DNA of 64,000 nucleotides from Burkholderia cepacia GG4 (lineage in GTDB: Bacteria; Pseudomonadota; Gammaproteobacteria; Burkholderiales; Burkholderiaceae). Positions within the stretch are counted from its first letter, which is position 1. Every line of letters starts with the position of its first letter. Location: NCBI RefSeq assembly GCF_000292915.1, contig NC_018514.1:1364001-1428000 (forward strand). The letters are read 5' to 3'. Positions 18,215 through 29,800 of this stretch are shown here, piece by piece. The position numbers were made by a program, and so were the translations under genes. The notes under the pieces were generated by a model. That model saw nothing but the letters and a program-made list of their open reading frames with translations, did not search any database and had not been told where the DNA came from.

Positions 18215-19135
18215 TCAGACGCCGGCCCTCGCCCACGGCGCGGCTGCGAGACGCTCCGCCAGATAGTCCAGGAACGCGGTCACGCGTACCGGGCGCAGGT
18301 TGCTCGGCGGCGTCACGAGATTCACGGCGACCCGATCGATCCGCCAATCGGGCAATACGTCCACCAGTTCGCCTCGCTGCAGCGCGTCCCGGACGACGAA
18401 CTCAGGTTGCAACGCGACGCCCCGGCCGGCCAGCAGCGCGGGCACGATCACGTCGGCGCTGTTGCTGCGAATGGTGCCGCGCACCGTGATCGCGACGGCG
18501 TCTCCGCTCGCATGACGGAATTGCCATAGTTCGGGGGTCGCCAACCCCGTGTAGACGAGACACGCATGCCGCGCCAGGTCGCGGGGATGCGTCGGTCGCC
18601 CCCATCGTTTCAGATAGGCCGGCGAAGCCACCAGCGGGTAGCTCACCGTGCAGAGCCGGCGTGCCCGCAACGACGAATCGGCGAGTTCCGCGATGAGCAC
18701 CGCCACGTCGAACCCGCCGGCCACGACATCGACGATCCGGTCGGTGACGGAAAGATCGATCTCCACCTCCGGATAGCGTTCGAGAAAGGCCGGGATCAAC
18801 GGCGCGACATGCCGGCTGGCGAACGACATCGGCGCGGCAATGCGCACCAGTCCGCGCGGTTCCATCGCTTGCGACGACGCCTCGGTCTCCGCCGCCGCGC
18901 CCTCGCTGAGAATGCGCATCGCGCGCGATTTGGCGATTTCGCCGGCCGGCGTGAGCGAAACCTGGCGCGAGTTCCGATACAGGAGCGGCGTGCCGAGCCG
19001 CCGCTCGAGTCGGGAAATGGCTTTCGACACAGTCGGCTGCGAGAGGTCGAGCGCTTCCGCGGCCCTGGCGAAAGAACCGGTTTCGAGCACGTGCGCGAAA
19101 ATCGCCCATGCCTCGAGGTCAGGGAGCATCTGCAT
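18215..19135 (-). CDS. LysR-family transcriptional regulator
   Basis: A LysR regulator of about 306 residues. The winged helix-turn-helix covers residues 5-65 ([20 protein letters not shown] then [18 protein letters not shown]). A periplasmic-binding-like effector domain fills the remainder ([19 protein letters not shown]). Two in-frame ATGs at 19135 and 19129 are near-equal candidates. It lies downstream of and on the same strand as the porin gene, so its target is not obvious from a divergent neighbour. It belongs to the CrgA/DsdC-like group with the short LxPAG linker. The effector is unknown. Confidence 0.9.
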   Translation of the reverse strand: MQMLPDLEAWAIFAHVLETGSFARAAEALDLSQPTVSKAISRLERRLGTPLLYRNSRQVSLTPAGEIAKSRAMRILSEGAAAETEASSQAMEPRGLVRIAAPMSFASRHVAPLIPAFLERYPEVEIDLSVTDRIVDVVAGGFDVAVLIAELADSSLRARRLCTVSYPLVASPAYLKRWGRPTHPRDLARHACLVYTGLATPELWQFRHASGDAVAITVRGTIRSNSADVIVPALLAGRGVALQPEFVVRDALQRGELVDVLPDWRIDRVAVNLVTPPSNLRPVRVTAFLDYLAERLAAAPWARAGV

Positions 19136-19255
19136 CAAACAGCAAGCCTCCGGTTGGCCGTTCCGGCCGGTTCCGGCCGATCCCGGTATCACCCCCTGCA
19201 GCGTTTGCGCTGCACGAGCAACACTGCCGATACCGCCCGCGCGCGTCGAGAATCG

Positions 19256-20353
19256 CTAGAAAAGCGTATGAATGCCGATGCGGGCAATGGCCTGGTTCGC
19301 GCCGGACGATGCGCCGTCCGGATCCAGCACGCCGTTGATCCGCGCCTGGGCACCGCTGCTGGCCCGCTGCCACACACTGGTCGCGTACACCATCGTGCGC
19401 TTCGACAACGTGTATTGCACCGTCGCCGTGACCTGCTGCGCGTGGTTGTTGTCGAGCGCCGCATTGCCCTTCATATAGATGTAGTCCGCGCCGATCCGGA
19501 CGGGACCGGCAAGCTGCCAGGTGCCGCCCCACTCGGTCATCCACACCGAACCGCCAGACGCCGCGTTGTGAACGGTCGTCACCAGCGCGCTCAGGTTCGC
19601 CGGCCCGATCCGGTAGTGCGCACCCGCGCCCCAGTTGCGCACGCTCGTCGCGGCGGAGCCGGGCTGTGCGCCGTATTTCTCGTTGGTGTATGCGGCGGCG
19701 GCGCCGAACGGCCCGGCCTCATAATCGAGACTGGCGCTCACCGTATTGCCGGCCCCGATCGAGCCCGGTACGCCGCCGAACGCATAAAGTGCGCCCGCCT
19801 TCAATCCGCCGACGACAGGACTCACATACTTGACGGCGTTCGCCACCCGCTGGCTGCCTGCCATCCGGTCCCAGTCGAACGCGCCGGTCGGGTTGCCTGG
19901 CAGCGCGAGCTTCTGGAACGGACCGTTGCGCAGGTTGTACAGTCCGGCGACATCGGCCGCCGCATCCGTGCCGCTGAAGAACAGCGTCTCGGCCATGAAT
20001 TCATACTGATTGCCGAGCGTCAGCGTGCCCAACCGGTCGTTCTGCAGGCCGACGTACGCAGTACGCGCGAACAGGCCATTGCCGATCGTCGCACCGGTAC
20101 CCGGCGAAATCTGGCTGACCAGCTGGAAAATCACCCGCGAGCCGGCGCCGATGTCTTCGCTGCCGCGCAAGCCGATCAGGCTCGGCGTATAGATCCCGTC
20201 GTCGAACTTCGCCGTGCCGTGGCCGCCTTCGTTGCTGACGTAGCTCAGTCCCACGTCGAGCGCGCCGAACAACGTGACGCTGCTCTGCGCCCAAGCGACC
20301 GGCACATGCGCAATCATCAGCAAACCCGGGACAAACAAACGCTTTCCGAACAT
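19256..20353 (-). CDS. Gram-negative general porin (Burkholderia OmpC/Omp38 type)
   Basis: A 365-residue 16-strand porin. It starts with a signal peptide (KRLFVPGLLMIAHVPVAWA then QSSVTLFGALDVGLSYVSN), the classic beginning of a betaproteobacterial porin. The core has GSRVIFQLVSQ, TAYVGLQNDRLGTLTLGNQY and RNGPFQKL. It ends in a C-terminal phenylalanine (HTLF), needed for Bam-dependent insertion. It would allow diffusion of small solutes through the outer membrane. A 15-base palindrome lies 190 bases upstream. Substrate preference cannot be inferred. Confidence 0.95.
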   Translation of the reverse strand: MFGKRLFVPGLLMIAHVPVAWAQSSVTLFGALDVGLSYVSNEGGHGTAKFDDGIYTPSLIGLRGSEDIGAGSRVIFQLVSQISPGTGATIGNGLFARTAYVGLQNDRLGTLTLGNQYEFMAETLFFSGTDAAADVAGLYNLRNGPFQKLALPGNPTGAFDWDRMAGSQRVANAVKYVSPVVGGLKAGALYAFGGVPGSIGAGNTVSASLDYEAGPFGAAAAYTNEKYGAQPGSAATSVRNWGAGAHYRIGPANLSALVTTVHNAASGGSVWMTEWGGTWQLAGPVRIGADYIYMKGNAALDNNHAQQVTATVQYTLSKRTMVYATSVWQRASSGAQARINGVLDPDGASSGANQAIARIGIHTLF

Positions 20354-21141
20354 GAACGACCTTCTCTATTACTTCGCCATCCGAATCAACATGAATGGGC
20401 TTTGCGCGGCTCCCGCGCGATACAGGGTGCACGGGCATGCCGTCCGTCATTCACGATCGGATCGAGCCATATCGCGCGACCGGCGGCATGCATTGACCCG
20501 GACGAGTCTAGCGCATGGAATGACGCTCCGACGTTCGACCGGCGAGAACATAATGTTCTGCGTCTCTTGGCTACGCAACACATCGCGAATCGCCTACACT
20601 CGTGCGTTGCATCGGTAGATGCGCCGTGATCCGCGCCTGTTGGGGATCGATTGCGCATGTGATCGCGACACCATCCGCTGCGCACGATGCCGCGCGCTCC
20701 GCTCCCGCCGCCCGGCGCGCTTTGCCCGGACCGCCTCCCCCCCGGATTCCCGTATCGGTCCGCCCTGGAAGTACCGGCATCGCTTTGCTTCGCACGTCCG
20801 AATACGCACGCAGCGATCGTCGATCCATCGTCAACCGGATCTATCTGATCGACTGAAGACCCGCCGCTCTCGCTGCCCGATGGCCAGGTCTGTCATGGCG
20901 GTGAGAAACGTGCACACGCAAACCGTTCGTCGCGCGCGTTTACCCGCGGCGGGGCCGCCGGCGGGACGACCGCGTCGAATCCCTCGACGCGCACCACTGT
21001 AAAATTCCGTCGTGACCCGCTGCGCGTCTCGTTCAGGCACCGTGCCGAACACGATCCCGGCATGCGCCTCAGACCATCGACAGCGCGTCGCACAGGAGAA
21101 CCTATCTCCTTGATTTTTATACATTCACCGTTTCCCGGAAC
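20354..21141. other. 788-base intergenic region between porin and yigZ
   Basis: This divergent spacer has no protein that I can support; short open frames on both strands have arginine-rich, non-homologous translations. It contains one notable palindrome at 20545-20559 and must hold the promoters for the porin (minus) and the YigZ protein (plus). The unusual length leaves room for a small RNA, but no terminator-like hairpin with a T-run was found. Confidence 0.4.
20545..20559. promoter_or_regulatory. Perfect 15-bp palindrome upstream of the porin gene
   Basis: AGAACAT-A-ATGTTCT is a perfect inverted repeat with seven-base arms and a one-base centre. It is AT-richer than its surroundings and lies 192 bases upstream of the porin start. 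This is the shape of a dimeric repressor or activator site. The binding protein is unknown. Confidence 0.4.
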
Positions 21142-21729
21142 ATGACTTATTCGCTTGCCACCCTCTACACCCGGGAACTCGAGATCCGCAAGAGCCGCTT
21201 CATCGCGTTTGCCATCCCCGTCGACGACCGCGATGCCGCGATGCAGGCCCTGCAGCGCCTGCGCGACGAGCATCCGACGGCCACCCACGTGTGCTGGGCA
21301 CTGCTCGCGGGCGGACAGTCGGGGATGTCGGACGACGGCGAGCCGTCAGGCACCGCCGGCCGGCCGATCCTCGAAGTGCTGCGGCATCACGACCTCGACG
21401 GCGTGCTCGGCGCGGTCGTCCGCTACTACGGCGGCGTGAAGCTCGGCGCGGGCGGCCTGGTGCGCGCCTACACGGATGCGATCGCATCGGCGCTGCTCGA
21501 CGCGGAGCGCGTCGAACGCATTCGCCAGACCCGGTTCGCGATTGAACTCGGCTATCCCGACGAGGCGCGCGTACGCCGCTGGATCGAACAGGCGGGTTAC
21601 GAACTGGTGGACAGTGCTTACGGGATGACGGTGAAGCTCGTGATCAAGCTGCCGGAAACCGCCGAGGCGGCCGCGAAGGCCGAGTTGTTCGATCTGACGC
21701 AGGGCCGCTCGGGCTTCCCCGACCTGTGA
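21142..21729 (+). CDS. yigZ: YigZ / IMPACT family protein
   Basis: A 195-residue UPF0029/IMPACT protein of full length. The diagnostic blocks are RKSRFIAFAIPV near residue 17, DDGEPSGTAGRPILEVLRHH near 65 and AVVRYYGGVKLGAGGLVRAY near 92. A C-terminal DUF1949-like ferredoxin fold follows. The eukaryotic homologue IMPACT controls Gcn2; bacterial members have been linked to translation and peptide metabolism, but the molecular role is unsettled. It stands alone, with its own promoter presumably in the long upstream spacer. Confidence 0.92.
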   Translation: MTYSLATLYTRELEIRKSRFIAFAIPVDDRDAAMQALQRLRDEHPTATHVCWALLAGGQSGMSDDGEPSGTAGRPILEVLRHHDLDGVLGAVVRYYGGVKLGAGGLVRAYTDAIASALLDAERVERIRQTRFAIELGYPDEARVRRWIEQAGYELVDSAYGMTVKLVIKLPETAEAAAKAELFDLTQGRSGFPDL

Positions 21730-21970
21730 CAAACGCGATATCGCGCCCGCCGGGCATCACGCGTTCACACGGATTCCTGCGAAAATTCAGATGCGTCCCA
21801 TAGAAAAACCGCGCGCCGACTCGTAATCTCCCCGCATTCCCGGCGACGCGCACCGCAACGTTCAGGCCGGGCAAAGCCGACGCAGGCGGCACCCCAGCGC
21901 CGGGTGTACACATACGCAGTGCGTCATGCGCCACCAGGACACGGCACTCGGCTACGGGGATATCGGACGC

Positions 21971-22257
21971 ATGCAACTGCAAAAACTGCAAGCCGGCTTG
22001 CAGAACTCGATCGACGACTCCGGGTGGCCCGGCGCCGCGAACGCGATGCGGTACGGGTGCAGGTACGCCAGTTGGTGACGAACGACGCGCTGACCGCGCG
22101 GGAAGTCTTCGGGCAGGGTTACAGCGAGCGCGCGAAGCTGTTCACGATCGGCGCGAAATACCGCGATCCGGCGACGGGCGCGACCTGAAGCGGGCGTGGC
22201 CGCGCGCCCGCATGGATCGCCGGGCGCGACCGCGCCGCGTTCCTGATCCGGGATTGA
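21971..22257 (+). pseudogene. Broken H-NS-family nucleoid protein gene
   Basis: This stretch reads as a small H-NS-like protein if two lesions are repaired. The N-terminal part starts MQLQKLQ at 21971, then must shift by one base to continue as RLAELDRRLRVARRRERDAV and VRQLVTNDALTAREVFG. The C-terminal DNA-binding part reads KYRDPATGAT, then a TGA (22186-22188) where the family has Trp, then SGRGRAPAWIAGRDRAAFLI and a stop at 22255. The W to stop change (TGG to TGA) removes the RGRxPxW DNA-binding hook. It is a decayed xenogeneic-silencer-type gene. A shortened N-terminal domain could still be made. Confidence 0.75.
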
Positions 22258-22258
22258 C

Positions 22259-22281
22259 GCGCGCCGCGTTGCGCGGCGCGC
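22259..22281. terminator. Hairpin between the H-NS remnant and ppk2
   Basis: Nine-base arms GCGCGCCGC and GCGGCGCGC with a five-base loop, between two convergent genes. On the plus strand it is followed by CCGTTTG, so any T-run is weak. It probably ended the H-NS-like gene and may serve ppk2 too. Confidence 0.4.
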
Positions 22282-22323
22282 CCGTTTGACCGAGCCGGTC
22301 GGCCCGAACCGAACCTGAACCGC

Positions 22324-23274
22324 TCAATACACGTCCGGCACGATCATGTCGTCCGGCGTCGGACGACGAATGTAGTCCTCGTGATGCTCGCGTTGCGGCA
22401 AGTCGATCGTCGGGCGCGGCACGTCGTGATACGGCACCTGGTTCAGCAGATGGTGGATGCAGTTCAGGCGCGCGCGCTTCTTGTCGACCGCCTGCACGAC
22501 CCACCACGGCGCCTCGGGGATATGCGTGCGCAGCAGCATCTCCTCCTTCGCGGCCGTATAGGCCTCCCAGCGGCGGCGGCTCTCCAGATCCATCGGGCTC
22601 AGCTTCCACTGCTTCAGCGGATCCTCGATCCGGCTCTGGAAGCGCAGCTCCTGCTCATGGTCGGTGATCGAGAACCAATACTTGACGATCTGGATCCCGC
22701 TGCGCGCGAGCATCTTCTCGAACTCCGGCACCGAACGGAAAAACTCCTCGTATTCGTCGTCGGTGCAGAAATTCATCACGCGCTCGACACCCGCGCGGTT
22801 GTACCAGCTGCGATCGAACAGTACGATCTCGCCGCCGGCCGGCAGATGCGCGACATAACGCTGGAAATACCATTGCGTGCGCTCGCGGTTGCTCGGCGCG
22901 GGCAATGCCGCCACGCGGCACACGCGCGGGTTCAGTCGCTGCGTGATGCGCTTGATCGCGCCGCCCTTGCCTGCTGCATCGCGACCTTCGAAAATCACGA
23001 CGAGCCGGTGCCCCGTGCTCACGACCCAGTCCTGCAGCTTCACGAGCTCGCCCTGCAGCCGGAACAGCTCGCGGAAATACTGCTTGCGCGCTTCACGGCG
23101 TTCCTGCGAGAACAGCAGATCGTCACCGTCGTCGAAACGACGGTCGTCCAGCTCCATCTCGAGTTCTTCGTCGTATGCGTCGACAAGATCTTCCTCGAAA
23201 CGGCGCTGGCGCGCCTCGAGCGATTCCATATCGGTGAGGTTGCCGGTCTCGGTGCGGGTATCGTTGTCGCCCAT
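22324..23274 (-). CDS. ppk2: Polyphosphate kinase 2 (PPK2)
   Basis: A 316-residue PPK2-family kinase that uses polyphosphate to phosphorylate nucleotides, usually making GTP or ATP from the diphosphate. Walker A is EGRDAAGKGG (residues 96-105). The Walker B/lid region is FDRSWYNRAGVERVMNFC (153-170). The PPK2 arginine-rich lid (RFQSRIEDPLKQWKLSPMD) lies near residue 215. An acidic extension at residues 28-52 precedes the core. It is a single-domain enzyme. The gene stands alone between two decayed genes. Whether it works on GDP, ADP or AMP cannot be decided here. Confidence 0.95.
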   Translation of the reverse strand: MGDNDTRTETGNLTDMESLEARQRRFEEDLVDAYDEELEMELDDRRFDDGDDLLFSQERREARKQYFRELFRLQGELVKLQDWVVSTGHRLVVIFEGRDAAGKGGAIKRITQRLNPRVCRVAALPAPSNRERTQWYFQRYVAHLPAGGEIVLFDRSWYNRAGVERVMNFCTDDEYEEFFRSVPEFEKMLARSGIQIVKYWFSITDHEQELRFQSRIEDPLKQWKLSPMDLESRRRWEAYTAAKEEMLLRTHIPEAPWWVVQAVDKKRARLNCIHHLLNQVPYHDVPRPTIDLPQREHHEDYIRRPTPDDMIVPDVY

Positions 23275-23364
23275 GGGGCCTCCTTCCTTCGGTTGACGCA
23301 GCCAAACTCCCCCATTATCCCAGTGTCGCGGGTCAAATTGATGAAAAAGGGGCCGAACGACCCG

Positions 23365-23650
23365 TCAGAAGCAAAACCCGAGCAGCACGCTCGCCAGCAC
23401 CGGGTTCGCGGATAGGTCTCGAACGTATTCTATTCGACGCCAGCGTGCGGTTCGGCTGGCTGATGTGGAGCGTGATCTTCGTGCGCAGCGGGATGTCGGC
23501 GACCATTCCCGCGATCCAGAACCGCCGTGTGACCTGGTAGCTCGCGCCGACGGTAAATACGGGCTCCCACACGTTTTTCACCTTCGCCGACACGTTGGTC
23601 CGCCCCGACAGCAGCAGGTCGCCGCCGGCATCCCGGGCCCGATGGAACCA
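23365..23650 (-). pseudogene. C-terminal remnant of an OmpW-family outer-membrane protein
   Basis: The minus strand encodes TNVSAKVKNVWEPVFTVGAS, then YQVTRRFWIAGMVADIPLRT and KITLHI, which are the last strands of an OmpW-type eight-strand barrel. After ASNRI the frame must change to continue as VRDLSANPVLASVLLGFCF and a stop at 23365. That terminal aromatic residue is the family's usual end. The signal peptide and first strands are missing. So this is a truncated and frameshifted gene end. An ORF from a GTG or ATG inside it would not make a usable barrel. Confidence 0.65.
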
Positions 23651-23715
23651 CGTCGGATCCAGCAGCGGCGCCTGCAGGCAGCCGCTGTCCGCACCCGCCC
23701 CGAGGAGCCCGCCGG

Positions 23716-23968
23716 GCGATCTGGGGAGACGCCGATCGGACGCTCGGCGCCAGACATTTCCTGCCGCTCTTCACTGCGCTGTTTCCGTCGGCGAGCGTCG
23801 AGCGGCTGGCGGGCGTCGGGCATTATTGCTTCGAGGATGCGCCCGATGCCGTGACGGGCCGGATCGCCGGATTCATCCGGGCCACCGTCCGAGCGCCCTG
23901 CATCGCACGCGCCAAGCGCGGCACCGCGTGCGCAGCCGCAGTTGCGAACGCGCACGCGTCACCCGACG

Positions 23969-23979
<11 letters not shown>
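23716..23979 (+). pseudogene. C-terminal remnant of an alpha/beta-hydrolase (haloalkane dehalogenase-like)
   Basis: The frame from 23716 reads AIWGDADRTLGARHFLPLFT, then ALFPSASVERLAGVGHYCFE and DAPDAVTGRIAGFIRAT, the end of an alpha/beta-hydrolase with the catalytic acid (GDAD) and histidine (GHYCFED) regions. The nucleophile and the rest of the N-terminal fold are absent. The homology stops abruptly upstream at about 23710. The stop at 23977-23979 overlaps the end of the convergent ggt gene by 11 bases. It is a deletion remnant adjacent to the OmpW remnant. Confidence 0.65.
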
Positions 23980-25690
<1,711 letters not shown>

Positions 25691-26118
25691 TGCAGGTCCC
25701 CCATATGGGTCTTCTTCAGGCAGGAAAAGCACCTGATCCGCTTATAGCCGCTCGCGCAGCGCCGGCCATATGGCGGTTTCGTAGTGCAATGCGGTATTCG
25801 ACGGACAAAACCATCGAAAGCTACGAATCGATCCGAATCGGGTGTGGTCGATCGCGGCGCGCCGAGTGCGTGCGCCGGGTCACGTCGCGGCGCCGCAACC
25901 TGCATGCAGGTCGGTCGACATGACCCTCGCCACCCGTCATCACGCACCCCGCAAAAACCGAAAGTTGCAAACCGCGCGGCATGCCCCGCAGCGCGTGCAA
26001 AAAAATCTGCAAACGCCCCTCCCGCGGCACGGGCCGATCTGCGAAGATAGCGCCCCGCTTTCGCGCAGCCTCACTGTTTCGTTCACACGCTGCTTCACGT
26101 TTCTTCGTCTTGCTCCCT
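25691..26118. other. 428-base divergent spacer upstream of ggt
   Basis: The spacer contains two related ten-base palindromes, CCCATATGGG at 25700-25709 and GCCATATGGC at 25765-25774, 65 bases apart. Further right, the phrase TGCAAA recurs several times around 25960-26020 without clear symmetry. No gene or RNA is supported. Confidence 0.4.
25700..25774. promoter_or_regulatory. Pair of CCATATGG-type palindromes upstream of ggt
   Basis: CCCATATGGG overlaps the region just in front of the ggt ribosome site, and GCCATATGGC lies 65 bases further out. Two copies of the same eight-base core on one face of a promoter region suggest a dimeric regulator, but each core is short enough to arise by chance. 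Confidence 0.3.
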
Positions 26119-26643
26119 ATGGCATCACACAATGCGCATCATGCGACCGGCTTCGCAGCCGGCGTTGCCGCCGCCGTTCTCGTCGCACAAACCGGCGCCA
26201 CCGGGCCGTGGCATACAGGCCTGTTCGCCGCATTCGCGGCGGGCGTCGCGGGCGGCACCGCGCCCGACTGGCTCGAGGTCGCCTGGTGGCGCCGCAAGCG
26301 CCGCCTGTGGGTCACGCATCGCACCATCACGCACTGGGGTATCGGCTGGGTCGCCCTGCTCGCGCTCGGATGGCACGGGCTCATCCATCATCCGCATCCC
26401 CTGTGGGCCGCGCCGCTGTTCGGCTTCGCATGCGGCGGCGTGATGCACCTGCTGGCCGACTGGCCGAACCCGCTCGGCGTCCCATGGATCTGGCGGCGTC
26501 ATTCGCTCAATCTGTGGAAGAGCGGGCATTGCGACCTGATCGTCGTGGGCGCCGCATGGGGCGGCACGCTGTGGCTCGCGCAGTCGCTGTGTTCACGCGC
26601 GCCGCTGCTCGAACACTGGCTCGGCTGGCTGCATCGCGTTTAG
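26119..26643 (+). CDS. Metal-dependent membrane hydrolase of the YdjM / LexA-binding family
   Basis: A 174-residue inner-membrane protein with four hydrophobic stretches and conserved histidines and aspartates: HNAHHATGF at the start, GTAPDWLEV near residue 51, THRTITHWGIGW near 70 and HLLADWPNPLGVPW near 113. This pattern identifies the YdjM family, annotated as membrane-bound metal-dependent hydrolases. The start ATG at 26119 fits the family; the frame is open further upstream without homology. It is 201 bases before the helicase lhr on the same strand. The substrate is unknown. Confidence 0.85.
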   Translation: MASHNAHHATGFAAGVAAAVLVAQTGATGPWHTGLFAAFAAGVAGGTAPDWLEVAWWRRKRRLWVTHRTITHWGIGWVALLALGWHGLIHHPHPLWAAPLFGFACGGVMHLLADWPNPLGVPWIWRRHSLNLWKSGHCDLIVVGAAWGGTLWLAQSLCSRAPLLEHWLGWLHRV

Positions 26644-26844
26644 TTGCATTTGTTTGCGATTCGGCACGGCATCGGCGTGCCGAATCGCACGCAACTTTCC
26701 GTTTGTTGAAAGTGCGGTGCGAGCCCTCATCTCGAGGTGAATCGTCGCCACGCATGCCCGGCACGCAAACGCGACGTCTGGCACACTGACGCTTCGATCG
26801 ATACGCACTCCGTTCGCGCGCTCGCACCCCATTTCAACGCTCCG

Positions 26845-29800
26845 ATGGACGTCACCGCTACCCGCCCTGCCGCCCGTGCACTCGACGTGTTCCACCCGGC
26901 CGTCGCCGCGTGGTTCCGCCGCACGTTCGCCGCACCGACCGGTGCGCAGGCACTCGCGTGGCCGCACATCAAGGCCGGCCGCTCGACGCTCGTCGCCGCG
27001 CCGACCGGCTCCGGCAAGACGCTTACCGGGTTCCTGTGCGCGCTCGACGAACTCGTACGCGACGCGCTCGCGCACGACGGCGCGCTGCCCGACGCCACGC
27101 TCGTCGTCTATGTCTCGCCGCTGAAGGCGCTGTCGAACGACATCCACGTGAACCTCGACGCGCCGCTCGCCGGCATCGCCGAATCGCTCGCGCAGCTCGG
27201 GCTGCCGGTGCCGGCGATCCGCACCGCCGTGCGCACCGGCGATACCACGCAGGCCGAGCGTGCCGCGCTGCGCAAGCGCGCGCCGCACATCCTCGTGACG
27301 ACGCCCGAGTCGCTGTACGTGCTGCTGTCGTCGACGTCGGGGCGGCAAATGCTGTCGAGCGTGCGTTCGGTGATCGTCGACGAGATCCACGCGCTCGCAT
27401 CGTCCAAGCGCGGCAGCCATCTCGCGCTGTCGCTCGAACGCCTCGACGCGCTGGCGGGCCGCGCGTTGCCGCGCATCGGGTTGTCGGCGACGCAAAAGCC
27501 GATCGACGCGGTCGCCCGCTTCCTGGTCGGCGGCCCGGCCGATGCACCGCGCGACTGCACGATCGTCGACACCGGCCATACGCGCGAACGCGACCTTGCA
27601 CTCGAACTGCCGAACGTGCCGCTCGAACCGGTGATGGCAACCGATGTGTGGGAACAGGTGTACGACCGGATCGCCGCGCTCGCGGCCGCGCATCGCACGA
27701 CGCTCGTGTTCGTCAACACGCGGCGCACCGCGGAACGCATGGCGCGCCATCTCGCCGATCGCCTCGGCAAGGACGCGATCGCCGCGCACCACGGCAGTCT
27801 CGCGAAAGAGCACCGCTTCGAAGCGGAACAGCGGCTGAAACGTGGCGACCTGAAGCTGCTCGTCGCGACCGCGTCGCTCGAACTCGGCATCGACATCGGC
27901 GACGTCGATCTCGTCTGCCAGGTCGGTTCGCCGCGCGGGATCGCACCGTTCCTGCAGCGCGTCGGCCGTTCGGGGCACCACGTCGGCGGCGTGCCGAAGG
28001 GCCGGCTGTTCCCGCTGTCGCGCGACGAGCTCGTCGAATGCGCGGCGCTGCTCGATTGCGTGCAACGCGGCGAGCTCGACGCATTGCGGATTCCCGAAGC
28101 GCCGCTCGACGTGCTCGCGCAACAGATCGTCGCCGAGGTCGCCTGCAAGGAATGGCAGGAGGACGCGTTATACACGCGCTTCACGCACGCCGCGCCGTAC
28201 GCACGCCTGCCGCGCGAACGCTTCGACGACGTGCTGAAAATGCTCACCGAAGGCTTCACGAGCCGCCGCGGCGTGCGTGGCGCATACCTGCATCGCGACG
28301 TGGTCGGCGGCACGGTGCGCGGGCGCCGCAACGCGATGATGACCGCGACGACGTCGGGCGGCACGATCCCCGACATGGCCGACTACGCGGTGCTGCTCGA
28401 ACCGCAGGGCATCCAGGTCGGCACCGTCAACGAGGATTTCGCGATCGAGAGCCTGGCCGGCGACGTGTTCCAACTGGGCAACCAGTCGTACCGGATCATT
28501 CGCGTGGAAACGGGCCGCGTGCGCGTCGAGGACGCGCAGGGCCAGTCGCCGAGCATTCCGTTCTGGCTCGGCGAGGCGCCCGGGCGCAGCGACGAGCTGT
28601 CGGCGGCGGTCGGCCGGCTGCGCGCGCGGCTCGACGGGCTGTTCGCCGATGACGACCGGCAGGTGGAAGCCGGTGGGCGCACGCGCGCGGGCAGCGACGC
28701 GCCCGGAACGACCGGCACACGCGGCAAGTCGAAAAAGGCGGCCGAAGTTGTGGCCGACTCGCGAGGCGATCTCGACTGCACCGCGATCGGCCCGACCGAA
28801 AGCCGTCTCGCGCCGGCGCTGCGCTGGCTCGTCGACGATCTCCATCTGGCGCCGGACGCAGCCAGCCAGATCGCCGACTACCTCGCGCGCACGCGTGCGG
28901 CACTCGGCGCGCTGCCGACGCAGGACACGCTCGTGATGGAGCGTTTCTTCGACGAGTCGGGCGGCACGCAGCTGGTGATCCATTCGCCGTTCGGCAGCCG
29001 CATCAACCGCGCGTGGGGGCTCGCGCTGCGCAAGCGCTTCTGCCGCAACTTCAATTTCGAGCTGCAGGCCGCCGCGACTGACGACGCCATCATTCTTTCG
29101 CTGTCGCTCGCGCACAGCTTCGCGCTCGACGACGTGTGGCGCTACCTGCGCTCGGCCAGTGCCGAGCACGTGCTGATCCAGGCGCTGCTGGACGCGCCGA
29201 TGTTCGGCGTGCGCTGGCGCTGGAACGCGACGACCGCGCTCGCGCTGCCGCGCTTCACCGGCGGCCGCCGCACCGCGCCGCAACTGCAGCGGATGAAGAG
29301 CGAGGATCTGCTCGCGACCGTGTTCCCGGATCAGGTCGCGTGCCTCGAGAACATCGTCGGCGAACGCGAGATACCGCATCACCCGCTCGTCGACCAGACG
29401 CTCGACGATTGCCTGCACGACGCGATGGACACCGACGGCTGGCTCGCACTGCTGCGCCGGATCGAAAGCGGCGCGATCGAACTCGTCGCGCGCGACCTGC
29501 CCGCGCCGTCGCCGCTCGCGGCCGAGATCCTGAACGCGAAACCCTATGCGTTCCTCGACGACGCGCCACTCGAGGAGCGCCGCACGCAGGCCGTGCAATC
29601 GCGCCGCTGGAGCGATCCCGAATCGGCCGACGATCTCGGCGCGCTCGACGCGGACGCGATCGACGCGGTGCGCGACGAAGCGTGGCCACTCGTGCGCGAT
29701 GCCGACGAAATGCACGACGCGCTGCTCACGCTCGCGTGCGTCGCCGACAGCGAAGCGCACCAGCACGAAGGCTGGCCCGAACGGCTCGCGGAACTGGCCG

